Of a stretch of 64,000 nucleotides of DNA, positions 1 through 7,974 are shown in pieces. Position 1 is the stretch's first letter, and every line of letters starts with the position of its first letter. Where the stretch lies: assembly GCA_035534175.1 (NCBI GenBank), contig DATLSM010000097.1:1-64000 (forward strand), written 5' to 3'. The notes beneath the pieces were generated by a model. That model made no database searches. It was not told where the DNA came from and saw nothing but the letters and a program-made list of their open reading frames with translations. A program made the position numbers and the translations under genes. This stretch comes from DATLSM01 sp035534175. GTDB lineage: Bacteria; Actinomycetota; Thermoleophilia; Solirubrobacterales; 70-9.

Positions 1-2831
1 GGGATCACCGGGACGACCGTTTTCAGCCGCCCGCCAGCAAGCGTCGTCGATTCGGTCTGGGGCACGATCGTCACCTGGCCGCCGAGGATAAAGGCGATGT
101 GGGGCAGGACGTTTTTGCCGTTGGAGAAGCCCGAGACGGCATAGGCGGGGCCTTCCAAAGGCTTTTCGAGCAGCGGCGTTTCGTCTTTGACGAAGCCGAT
201 CGGCTGGCGCCCGGCGCAGTGTTCGCGTTCGAGCTGGCCTTTGGAGCAGAGGTTGCCGAGGTGGCTCTGGTCGATCTCAAAGGCCTTCGGCAGCGTCACC
301 GAGACCGACTTCAGGTTGGCGTCCCCGGCGGTGGTGTTGAGGTCAAACTGCAGGGCGGGGTCCTTGCCGCGAGAGGTGAACTTGTGGCCGCCGAGCTGGG
401 TGACCGTCATCTTCGGAGTGAAGGGGAGCGAGAAGCAGTTGACCTCCTGAAAAGGGGAGGAGAAGTTGGCAACCGTGCCCTGATCGCCGATCCCCTGAGA
501 GGCGACCGAGAATGGGCTGCAGTTGGTCGGGTTGATCATGAAGTTGGGCTTATCGATGCTGACCTGGATTTCGCGCATCCGGATCGGCACCCCACCGATG
601 ATCTCCGGCACGGTTTCTGAATCGGCGGTCACATGGGCATCCCGCTGGTCGATATTCAAAGCAACACGGACGACCACGGTGCCGTAGTCATAGGGTCCGG
701 CCAGCGCCGGGGTGATCGCCACCAAGCTGAGCGGCGCACCTTTGAAGGGGCCCGCCAGATAGATCCTGCCGTAGGCGTGGAAGGGGTGGGATCCTGGCCC
801 GGCGGCGACGTTGGAGGTCCCGATTTCACTCGATGCCGGACAGCTCGGATTGGCTTGCTCGACTTTGCCTTGGGTGTTGGCCGCGGCGGCGATATCTGCC
901 TCCGGGCAGTAGCTGATGCCGTGCAGGTTGGCGGTCAGGCCCGGAGGCATCGTGAAGTTCAGCTTGCCGAGGAACTGATCGCCGTCTTCGCGGTTTAGCT
1001 TCAGGGTGAATGAGGAGAAGGCGCCTGCATCAGGATTGGACGTGCCCGCCACGAGGCTCGGGTGGAATGGCCGGATCTGTCCCGGACAGGGGAAGCCGTT
1101 GGGGCCCGTTTCGAGGCTGAAGACCTGACTCGATTCCTGTTCGGCAACGGTCGTGTTCCATGGATAGAACTCGCCCTTCGTGGTATAGACACTGCATTGG
1201 GTTGGAGTCGCCATCAAACCTCGGTTGGATGCGAACAGATGCAGCTCGAAGTCATCAAAGGGAACCTGGGGAAGGCCTTCAAAGTACACAGTCAGCTGAC
1301 CGGTTTCTGGGTTGGGTTTGACCGAACCGACGAGCTTCGCGTGGATCCCGAAGCCCGAGGCAATCTCGAACAAACGGTACTGTTCGCCGGGCTTTGGTTC
1401 GCCGATGTAGACGGCACCTTCGAGGCGACCATTCAGGGCTTGTGAGCCAATTGAGAAGGTGCCTATCTTGGCGTTGTCGGGGCAGTGTGCAGGACCTTCG
1501 GATCCAAAGTTTGCTTGTTCTTCGGTGCACATCGTCTGGCCATCGGCGGCGTCCGGGTTGATGTTGAAACCTTCTGGGAGGGTGACCACTGCTTTCTTGA
1601 GCTCCGAGGGTGAGGCCGCGAATCCAAGGAACTGGGGAGCGCTCAGATCGATATTGAGCCCCGAGGGTGCGTCGGCTTCGATGGTGGTCGGGCTCGCGTA
1701 GAGGACCGGGTTGAACACCTCGAGGTCGCAGGCAGTCGTTTCTGGGAATTCGGATTTGCTTCGCGAGCTGCGTCCGGGGTCCTGGTATGTTTCGACTTCG
1801 AGCACGGTGGTGAGCGGTTGGCCCGTGCAGCTGGTCGGGTTGTCGGTGAGCGGCTGCGGCGGGACGCTCGAGTGCACCGGCGCCCCCAGGCAGCCCGCGG
1901 TGGGGAGGCCTTCGCAGTTGGAGGGCGCGCCGGGTTCGCCTTCTGGGAAGCGTTCTGAGTCGTGGACCGAGAGCGCCGGAAAGCCCCAGAGCGTCAGGTT
2001 GGCGGCCGCAAGCGGCGTCAGCTGGGTGATATTGGAGACCGTGAAAGTGAGCCCGTAGTCAGACGTGGTTCGCACCGTCACCGGGATGTCGATCGGGATG
2101 TTGAGCGTCGGCACGATGAAGGCGAGCATCCCGGTCACTTCGCCCACCGGTTCGAGCACGAAGATCGGCGCCGTGCCCAACAGGAAATCCGGGTTGCCGT
2201 TGTGGTTGGCATAGATCGTGATCACGCCGACTTGGGAGTTCGACGGGCACCGATCGAGGGCGAAAGAGCCGGGGGTGCACTCGGTGACCGCGTTGGGGTT
2301 GCCGAAGATGCCCTCCGGCGCCTTGAAGATCACGTTGCGCGCCGTTTCCGGTGAGCCGGGGTCCGCCAGCTTGAAGGAGGTCGAGAGATCGGGATGGCCG
2401 CCGGCATGCTGGGATGAGATCAGCACGTGTTTGGCGGTCACTTCCGTGCCCGAGATCGTCCCCCAAACCGTTATGTAATCGCCGATCGTGATGTCGCTCA
2501 GGGCGGGGATCCGCACGGCGGAGTTGATGTAGGTGGTCGAGGACGAGACTTCGACCGTGTCGATCGTACTGCCGGCGGTTTCGATCGCAAAGCTTTTGCC
2601 GCTCGGCGCCCCCTGCGCGTAGCCCGTCGCGACGATTTCGCCGAGCCCTTCGGGAAGCGGCAGCGTGCTCACTTCCCGCGCATTCGTCTTGAGCGATTCG
2701 ATCGCCTCGGTTGCCTGGGCCGGCGCGGCGAGCGCCGCGCCGACCAAAAGGCTCGCGGCCACCGAGAGCGCCAGGCGCAACGCACACCGCGCTGCGGCGT
2801 GACCCCGCGCTCTCACGGCCTGCATGCTCAT
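1..2831 (-). CDS. Large secreted protein of unknown function, partner type (second paralogue), C terminus off the left edge
   Basis: This gene has no stop in the window: 943 codons are present and it continues past position 1. ATG 2831 is chosen because GGAGAG lies 8 bases upstream; the in-frame ATG at 2825 is too far from it. Residues 1-38 form a signal peptide ending APAQA. Residues about 45-125 resemble a DUF5666-type beta domain (conserved pieces SSSTTYINS, GDYITVWGTISGTEVTAKHV). The rest, starting at AGGHPD, is collinear with the protein at 7975-10803: shared pieces include LPEGF(S/N)INP(N/D)AADG, ATPT(R/Q)C and INPTNC. Many Cys pairs are consistent with an exported, disulfide-bearing protein. 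Last gene of the five-gene run, 40 bases after its upstream neighbour. I checked the frame at several points and saw no frameshift. Function unknown; a cell-surface or matrix role is inference. Confidence 0.9.
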   Translation of the reverse strand, partial: MSMQAVRARGHAAARCALRLALSVAASLLVGAALAAPAQATEAIESLKTNAREVSTLPLPEGLGEIVATGYAQGAPSGKSFAIETAGSTIDTVEVSSSTTYINSAVRIPALSDITIGDYITVWGTISGTEVTAKHVLISSQHAGGHPDLSTSFKLADPGSPETARNVIFKAPEGIFGNPNAVTECTPGSFALDRCPSNSQVGVITIYANHNGNPDFLLGTAPIFVLEPVGEVTGMLAFIVPTLNIPIDIPVTVRTTSDYGLTFTVSNITQLTPLAAANLTLWGFPALSVHDSERFPEGEPGAPSNCEGLPTAGCLGAPVHSSVPPQPLTDNPTSCTGQPLTTVLEVETYQDPGRSSRSKSEFPETTACDLEVFNPVLYASPTTIEADAPSGLNIDLSAPQFLGFAASPSELKKAVVTLPEGFNINPDAADGQTMCTEEQANFGSEGPAHCPDNAKIGTFSIGSQALNGRLEGAVYIGEPKPGEQYRLFEIASGFGIHAKLVGSVKPNPETGQLTVYFEGLPQVPFDDFELHLFASNRGLMATPTQCSVYTTKGEFYPWNTTVAEQESSQVFSLETGPNGFPCPGQIRPFHPSLVAGTSNPDAGAFSSFTLKLNREDGDQFLGKLNFTMPPGLTANLHGISYCPEADIAAAANTQGKVEQANPSCPASSEIGTSNVAAGPGSHPFHAYGRIYLAGPFKGAPLSLVAITPALAGPYDYGTVVVRVALNIDQRDAHVTADSETVPEIIGGVPIRMREIQVSIDKPNFMINPTNCSPFSVASQGIGDQGTVANFSSPFQEVNCFSLPFTPKMTVTQLGGHKFTSRGKDPALQFDLNTTAGDANLKSVSVTLPKAFEIDQSHLGNLCSKGQLEREHCAGRQPIGFVKDETPLLEKPLEGPAYAVSGFSNGKNVLPHIAFILGGQVTIVPQTESTTLAGGRLKTVVPVI

Positions 2832-2871
2832 CGTGGCTCTCTCCGTGATCATCTTCTTGCTCAGCCGTGAC

Positions 2872-5800
2872 CTAGCCATGGTGCCTGCCTCCACGGTGGT
2901 GCCTGCCTCCACGGTGGTGCCTGCGCCTGTGGTGGTTCTTGTGGCGCTTGGGCACGCATTCGCCGTGCCTCTCGACGAAGCCCTTCTTGCACTTCACCTT
3001 GGGCAGGTTGCCACCCGGTGTTTCGGCGAAGCTTTTGATGTTCGGGGGCGGCGGCGGCTGGGTGCCCGGCCCGTGGCACTCGTCGGATGCCTTGCACTGC
3101 GGTTCGGGGGAGATGAACGGGAAGCCACCCAGCGAGCGCGCGTCGTAGATCCTCACGCTGTTTCCGTTTTCGTCCTGTTCGACCAGTTTTTCGCGCGTGA
3201 AGAAGTAGGCATCGGTGCCATTGGCGCTGATCCCGGCCAGCCTCGCCGCAAAGGGGCTCGAGCCGCTCGAGATCAGCTGCACGCAGCCGCCGTTCGTTTC
3301 GCACGGCGGCGCCCCGTTGCCGAATTCATAGCCCTTGGGCTCCCACTCATAGGCATCTTCCTGTTCGTTCAGGTCGCGGTCGATCAGCCCTTCGGTCGAG
3401 TTGAAGAAGACGCGCCCGTCATTCGAGAGCCCGAGCCCGTTGGGTGGCAGCGATGCCTCTCCGGCCGCCTGCTCTTGGGTCGAGTTGCACGAGGGGCATT
3501 CGATCCCGCTCGATTCGTCGTTGCGGTAGACCTCGCGGTGGACGAGCCCGGTGTTGTAGCCGGTCAGCGACTCGGTCGAGGTGAAGGCCGCGTCCTTGCC
3601 CGATGGCGTCAGCGCGAAGTCACCTGTGTGGCGGGTCCCCGGCGCGCTCACGCTGTCGATCACCAGCGGATTGTCGGTGTGCGGGTCGTAGGGCCTCGCC
3701 AGTGGGCCGAGCGTCACCGCGTTGCCCGCCCCCGGGTTCGATACGTCGAGCGTGTCGGATTCCGCGGCGAGGCTGGTCGAGCGCTTCTGATCCGAGATGA
3801 CTCCCAGGCCGCTCGGCGCACCGACTTCGGTGCCGGAGGAGTCGAACTCCCTCACCTGTTTGCCCTCGTCGACGAAGACGTTTTCGTCGGTCGGATCGAC
3901 CGCCACCCCGTAGGAGGGGTTGGCGTCGAGCTGCTTTTTCCAGTTTGGGGCGACGAAGCCCGAGCCTTCGGGGTGGTAGACCTCCGTCGTGCCTTTGCGT
4001 TCCGCCTGACCGCCGCCGTTGACCACATAGGCGTTGCCGGCCGAGTCTACGGCGACCCCCTCCGGTTCGGGCGAGTGTTCCCCGATGTAGGCGAGGGTCG
4101 TCATTTCGCCTTTGGGGGTGTAGATCAGCAGATAGCCGTAGTAGGAGGCGACGTAGAGGTTGCCGTTGGCCGGATCCACCGAGACCCCTAGCGGGAAGAA
4201 CGATTCCAGCGTCGCCAAGTGTTCACCTTCAGGGCCGTACTTCTCGATATTGTACTGACCGCCTTCTTGGTCAAGTTCGGGCACGTAGAAATCCCCATAG
4301 GAAGGGCTGGTCGGGTCGTTGTCGACCGCGATCTGCGTCGGCCAGCTGTAGAAGCCGAGCATTCCGGAAACGATCAGCTTTCCGTTGTGCCCGAAGGTTA
4401 GGACGGGCTTGCCCTGCGGGGTGAATTTGAACACGTAGCCCTGCCCAATTTCGGTGCCGGCGTCGAGCACGTAGATGTCGCCGGTGGCGTGGTCGACCGC
4501 GACGCCAGTGGCGTTGGCGAAGGCACCGAAGAAGTGCACAAACGAGTGCTGTTTGGGCGGCAGAGGCCCGTTGGAGGTCGACTCCAGCGTGGCGACGAAG
4601 TGTGGCGCGGAGCCTGGTCGGGCGACGTAGAGGTTTGGCGCGTTCTGGGTGCCGTTTGAGCCATCGAGCTGCTCGGGCGAGAGGAAATAGATCGTCCCGT
4701 TGGCCCCGGCGACCCCGCCGCTGCCGCCAATCGCGACCGCGCCGCAGTTTTCTTCTTCGCCGGTTGTGTTCCAGTGATGTTCCTGGACGGTGTTGGCGGT
4801 CGGGTCGCAGGAGTCGTTGTTGCTCGGCGTGCCATCACTCTTGGTCGAGATCAGCTTCAGCGTGACGTTGCCCGCCGGGTCGACTTCGGCCGCATAGATG
4901 TCGGCGCTGTGGTCGGTGTCGGCAGGTAGCAGCTGGTCTTTGGTCGTGAAGAACACCTTGGAGCCGTCTTCGGTCATCCCGTCATACATGGCGCCCGAGG
5001 TCGTTCCCGGGGTGAGGTCGACGGTCTTACCCGCATCGCCGATGTTCATGTAGAGGTGCCAGTACTTGGCTTCGCCCGCTTCGGAGACGAGCTGGCCGAC
5101 CACGATCCGCGAGCTGTCCTTAGAGATGTCGAGCTCGCCGATCCCGTCGCTCTGGCAGTTGATGAGACACGGGAGGTTCTGGCCCGTCGGCGTTTTTGAG
5201 ATGACGTGGGTGACCGGCGGATTTGCGCCGAGGTTGCGGTCGTAGATCGAGATTTCGCCTTCGTTGGCGTCGGGCTCGAACTTGGAGGTCGAGCCGAAGA
5301 CGAAGTGGGTGCCGTCGGCGGAGAGGTGCTTTCCGATGAAGCCGGCCGGCCTGGCGTTGGGCTGGGCGATTGAGCCTGCCATCCCCTGCACCAGTTCGCC
5401 GTTCGGCAGGTGGATCGGGCTGCCGGAGCTGCCGTCGGAGAAGCATGGCGAGCAGAGTCCCGGGCCGCCGAAGGCGAAAGTGCCGAGGCTTGCGTCCGAT
5501 TCAGCCAAGGTCGAGCTGAACGAAGTGGTCGACGGGGTCCCGTTGGCCGGGATGCCGACGTAGTTGGTCGTCCAGCCGTTCGCGCCGCGCGTCGCGACGT
5601 AGGGATCGACGCCGCGGTTGGTTGGGTTCCATTTGCCGGGGATGCCGCCGTCGTGGACGCCGTAGAGAACCCGCGGTTCGCCGGAGGGGCTCTGCGCTTC
5701 GGGGTAGTTCGCAAACGGCGTCTGGCCGGGCACGAGCGTCGACTCGACGTCATAGCCGCCGGAGTTTGCGGCTGAGACGAGCTCGTAGGCCCGGCAGTCG

Positions 5801-7941
5801 AGCAGCTGGCTCGTGCCGGTCTGCTGGCGCACGTGGCCGTTGGGGCAGTGGTCGTTGACTGTGGGCTGGAAGGGGAAGGTGACGAAGGTGTTGTCGAAGT
5901 TGGCGAGGCCCTTCCCGGCAAAGCTCGTGCCGACCGCGCGGAAGTGGTAGAGCGTGCCCGGCTCAAGGCCGTTCACGACTTCAGAGCCGGTCCCCACGTG
6001 CTTGCTCATCCCAATGCCGACCCCCGGCGAAGTCTGGCTCGCGCCGGCGTAGCCTTCTCTGCCGGCGGCGAGGTTGGCCTGGTAGGCGGCGTCGGGGATG
6101 TACTGGAAGCTGACGGTGGTTTCGCCGCCATTGGGGTTGACTTCGCCGTGGAAGACGGCCCGTTCGGCGTGAACGAGGCTGACCGAGTCACCGACCACCG
6201 TCGGCACCCCGGGCGGGGTCGTGAACATCTGATCGGTGCCGTAGCTCGTCTTGGAACCGCCCGGGCCGTTGGTCGCGACCACGCGGTAGTGGTAGGTGCT
6301 GAAGGGCGCGAGACCTTCCTGCTTTGCCGAGAGGGCTTCGGCGCTCCCGGACCCAGGGCTTACCGCCGCGACCGCAGTTTTGTTGCCGTAGGCTTCGGTG
6401 CGGCCCCATTCGAAGTAGTAGTGGGTTTCTTCGCCGTTGCTGACGAACGATGCGTTGAACGTGGCCCCCGCTTCGGTCACTTCGCTGGCCGGTTCGGTGG
6501 TGAGACCAACCGCTTCGCTTGGCGTGTAGGTCTGATCGGCGCCGTACTTGACCCCGTTTGCGTCGTGGGCGACGACCCGGTAGTGGTAGGTGGTAGCGGT
6601 TGTGAGGCCAGTGAGTTCAGCGCTGACGTCGGTCGTGGCGCTGAAGTGGGTCGCCGGCTGGCAGGGCAGTTTGCCCAAGCTATAGGAGGTGTTGGTGCCG
6701 TATTCGAAGTCGCATTCGGTGACTTCACCGCCGTTGGGGTCGATCGTCGCGTTCAGCGTGCCCGCCGTGGTGGTCGGGCTGGAGACCGACTTGTAGGTGA
6801 CCTTCGGGACGACGCCTGTCGGGCTGAAGATGTTGACGTCGCCGCCAGAAGGTACGTAGACGTAGCCATTCGAGTTCACCGCCGGATTGGCTTCCGTTTG
6901 GAAGCCCTGGCCGAGACCGGCTTCTTTGAGCGTCTCCAGGTAGTTGCCCGAGGAGTCGAATTCCTTGACGCCGCCTTCGCCGGTTTCTGAGTTGTAAACG
7001 CTCTCGTCGATCAGGACGTTGCCGTTGGTGGGATCGACGCCTGCACCACCCGCGCCCGGGTAGCCCTGTTCGGCGCTCGGGTCGGGGAAGGACCGCAGGA
7101 ACGTGCCGGTGGAATCGAACTCGTCCACGACCTTCTTGATCGCGTCGGTGACGTAGATGTTGCCGTTGTTATCGACACTGATGAGCCCGACCTGTCCGAA
7201 GGTGCCGCTCGGCGTTCCGGTGATTTTATTGTTTTCGATGTAGGAGGCGGTGGCGGGGAAGTCGACGGCGCGCTCTTGGGCGTCGAATGCCTCGATGTAG
7301 TTCTCGGGTGAGGTGAGGGATAGATAGACCCTCCCCTTCGAATAGGTGTTCGTGTTGTCGATCGCGACGTGGATATCGGGGAAGCAGTTGAAACACGAGT
7401 TGGCCCCGTTGATCTTCGTCCAGTTGTGCGTGAAGCAGTAGGTTTCGGGAGTTTCTGCCGACGGTCGGCATCTGACCGAACCTCCGAGGGGGGCGAACAT
7501 CGAGACAGAGCGTCCGTTGGATTGAGCGACGAAGACTTCGCCTGTCGCATCGTCGACGGCCGCCGACAGATCGAGGATGTAGTAGGAGAAGGTCGAAAAC
7601 GTGCTCGGCATCGCAAGTTTTTCTTCCGAGGGGAAGGGGGTGTATCTGTAGATGCCGTTCTGACCGGGCTGGTTTTTGAAGAACTGCCCGCGGTCTGTGA
7701 CCCAGACATGGTCGTTTCTTTCGATCGCAACGCTGAATGCACCGTTGAACCCGGTCATCGCCTGGACAAAGCTGCGGTTCGCGAGCGCCGCGCTCGCACC
7801 GATGGCGAAGACGAGGAGGCTCGCGCACAGAGCCGCGATTCCGACCGCCGCGAGGCGGGTGCAGGTGCCCGTGCTCGAGGTTGCGGCTGCTCCCCTTGCT
7901 CGACGGGTCACTCGCTGTTTCCTCCGCGTCTCGCTGTGCAT
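2872..7941 (-). CDS. Giant secreted NHL/Fn3-like protein with nested second propeller
   Basis: About 1689 residues. ATG 7941 is preferred because AAGGAAG lies 9 bases upstream; an in-frame ATG at 7971 is 3 bases after the upstream stop and has only a weak ribosome site. Order: basic n-region and signal peptide (to about residue 55, ending ASAALA); NHL-type propeller (about 60-377, repeats such as GNIYVTDAI); three Fn3-like units (about 380-685, each with YxFEYG/FEWG and YHYRVVA pieces); a CPNGHVRQQT...DCRAYELVS motif (about 697-727); a second propeller from about 730, interrupted at about 1127-1430 by another complete NHL set and resuming with LTPSGKDAAF; a CHGPG linker; CKKGFVERHGECV; and a His/Arg/Gly tail encoded by an 18-base tandem repeat. 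Probably wall- or matrix-associated (inference). Close paralogue of the protein at 10800-15080. Confidence 0.92.
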   Translation of the reverse strand: MHSETRRKQRVTRRARGAAATSSTGTCTRLAAVGIAALCASLLVFAIGASAALANRSFVQAMTGFNGAFSVAIERNDHVWVTDRGQFFKNQPGQNGIYRYTPFPSEEKLAMPSTFSTFSYYILDLSAAVDDATGEVFVAQSNGRSVSMFAPLGGSVRCRPSAETPETYCFTHNWTKINGANSCFNCFPDIHVAIDNTNTYSKGRVYLSLTSPENYIEAFDAQERAVDFPATASYIENNKITGTPSGTFGQVGLISVDNNGNIYVTDAIKKVVDEFDSTGTFLRSFPDPSAEQGYPGAGGAGVDPTNGNVLIDESVYNSETGEGGVKEFDSSGNYLETLKEAGLGQGFQTEANPAVNSNGYVYVPSGGDVNIFSPTGVVPKVTYKSVSSPTTTAGTLNATIDPNGGEVTECDFEYGTNTSYSLGKLPCQPATHFSATTDVSAELTGLTTATTYHYRVVAHDANGVKYGADQTYTPSEAVGLTTEPASEVTEAGATFNASFVSNGEETHYYFEWGRTEAYGNKTAVAAVSPGSGSAEALSAKQEGLAPFSTYHYRVVATNGPGGSKTSYGTDQMFTTPPGVPTVVGDSVSLVHAERAVFHGEVNPNGGETTVSFQYIPDAAYQANLAAGREGYAGASQTSPGVGIGMSKHVGTGSEVVNGLEPGTLYHFRAVGTSFAGKGLANFDNTFVTFPFQPTVNDHCPNGHVRQQTGTSQLLDCRAYELVSAANSGGYDVESTLVPGQTPFANYPEAQSPSGEPRVLYGVHDGGIPGKWNPTNRGVDPYVATRGANGWTTNYVGIPANGTPSTTSFSSTLAESDASLGTFAFGGPGLCSPCFSDGSSGSPIHLPNGELVQGMAGSIAQPNARPAGFIGKHLSADGTHFVFGSTSKFEPDANEGEISIYDRNLGANPPVTHVISKTPTGQNLPCLINCQSDGIGELDISKDSSRIVVGQLVSEAGEAKYWHLYMNIGDAGKTVDLTPGTTSGAMYDGMTEDGSKVFFTTKDQLLPADTDHSADIYAAEVDPAGNVTLKLISTKSDGTPSNNDSCDPTANTVQEHHWNTTGEEENCGAVAIGGSGGVAGANGTIYFLSPEQLDGSNGTQNAPNLYVARPGSAPHFVATLESTSNGPLPPKQHSFVHFFGAFANATGVAVDHATGDIYVLDAGTEIGQGYVFKFTPQGKPVLTFGHNGKLIVSGMLGFYSWPTQIAVDNDPTSPSYGDFYVPELDQEGGQYNIEKYGPEGEHLATLESFFPLGVSVDPANGNLYVASYYGYLLIYTPKGEMTTLAYIGEHSPEPEGVAVDSAGNAYVVNGGGQAERKGTTEVYHPEGSGFVAPNWKKQLDANPSYGVAVDPTDENVFVDEGKQVREFDSSGTEVGAPSGLGVISDQKRSTSLAAESDTLDVSNPGAGNAVTLGPLARPYDPHTDNPLVIDSVSAPGTRHTGDFALTPSGKDAAFTSTESLTGYNTGLVHREVYRNDESSGIECPSCNSTQEQAAGEASLPPNGLGLSNDGRVFFNSTEGLIDRDLNEQEDAYEWEPKGYEFGNGAPPCETNGGCVQLISSGSSPFAARLAGISANGTDAYFFTREKLVEQDENGNSVRIYDARSLGGFPFISPEPQCKASDECHGPGTQPPPPPNIKSFAETPGGNLPKVKCKKGFVERHGECVPKRHKNHHRRRHHRGGRHHRGGRHHG

Positions 7942-7974
7942 GATCCCTGGCTTCCTTCTCGTAGTCCGCATCGT

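Noticed and set aside
99..2787. Long plus- and minus-frame ORFs opposite or beside the left-edge partner gene
   Set aside because: They are shadows of the long minus-strand gene that runs off the left edge; their residues are Arg/Gly-rich with no domain pieces, while the real frame has signal peptide, ribosome site and paralogue similarity.
2880..2933. 18-base repeats considered as an attachment site or CRISPR-like array
   Set aside because: They are in frame, encode the His/Arg/Gly tail, and have no spacers or flanking cas or integrase genes.
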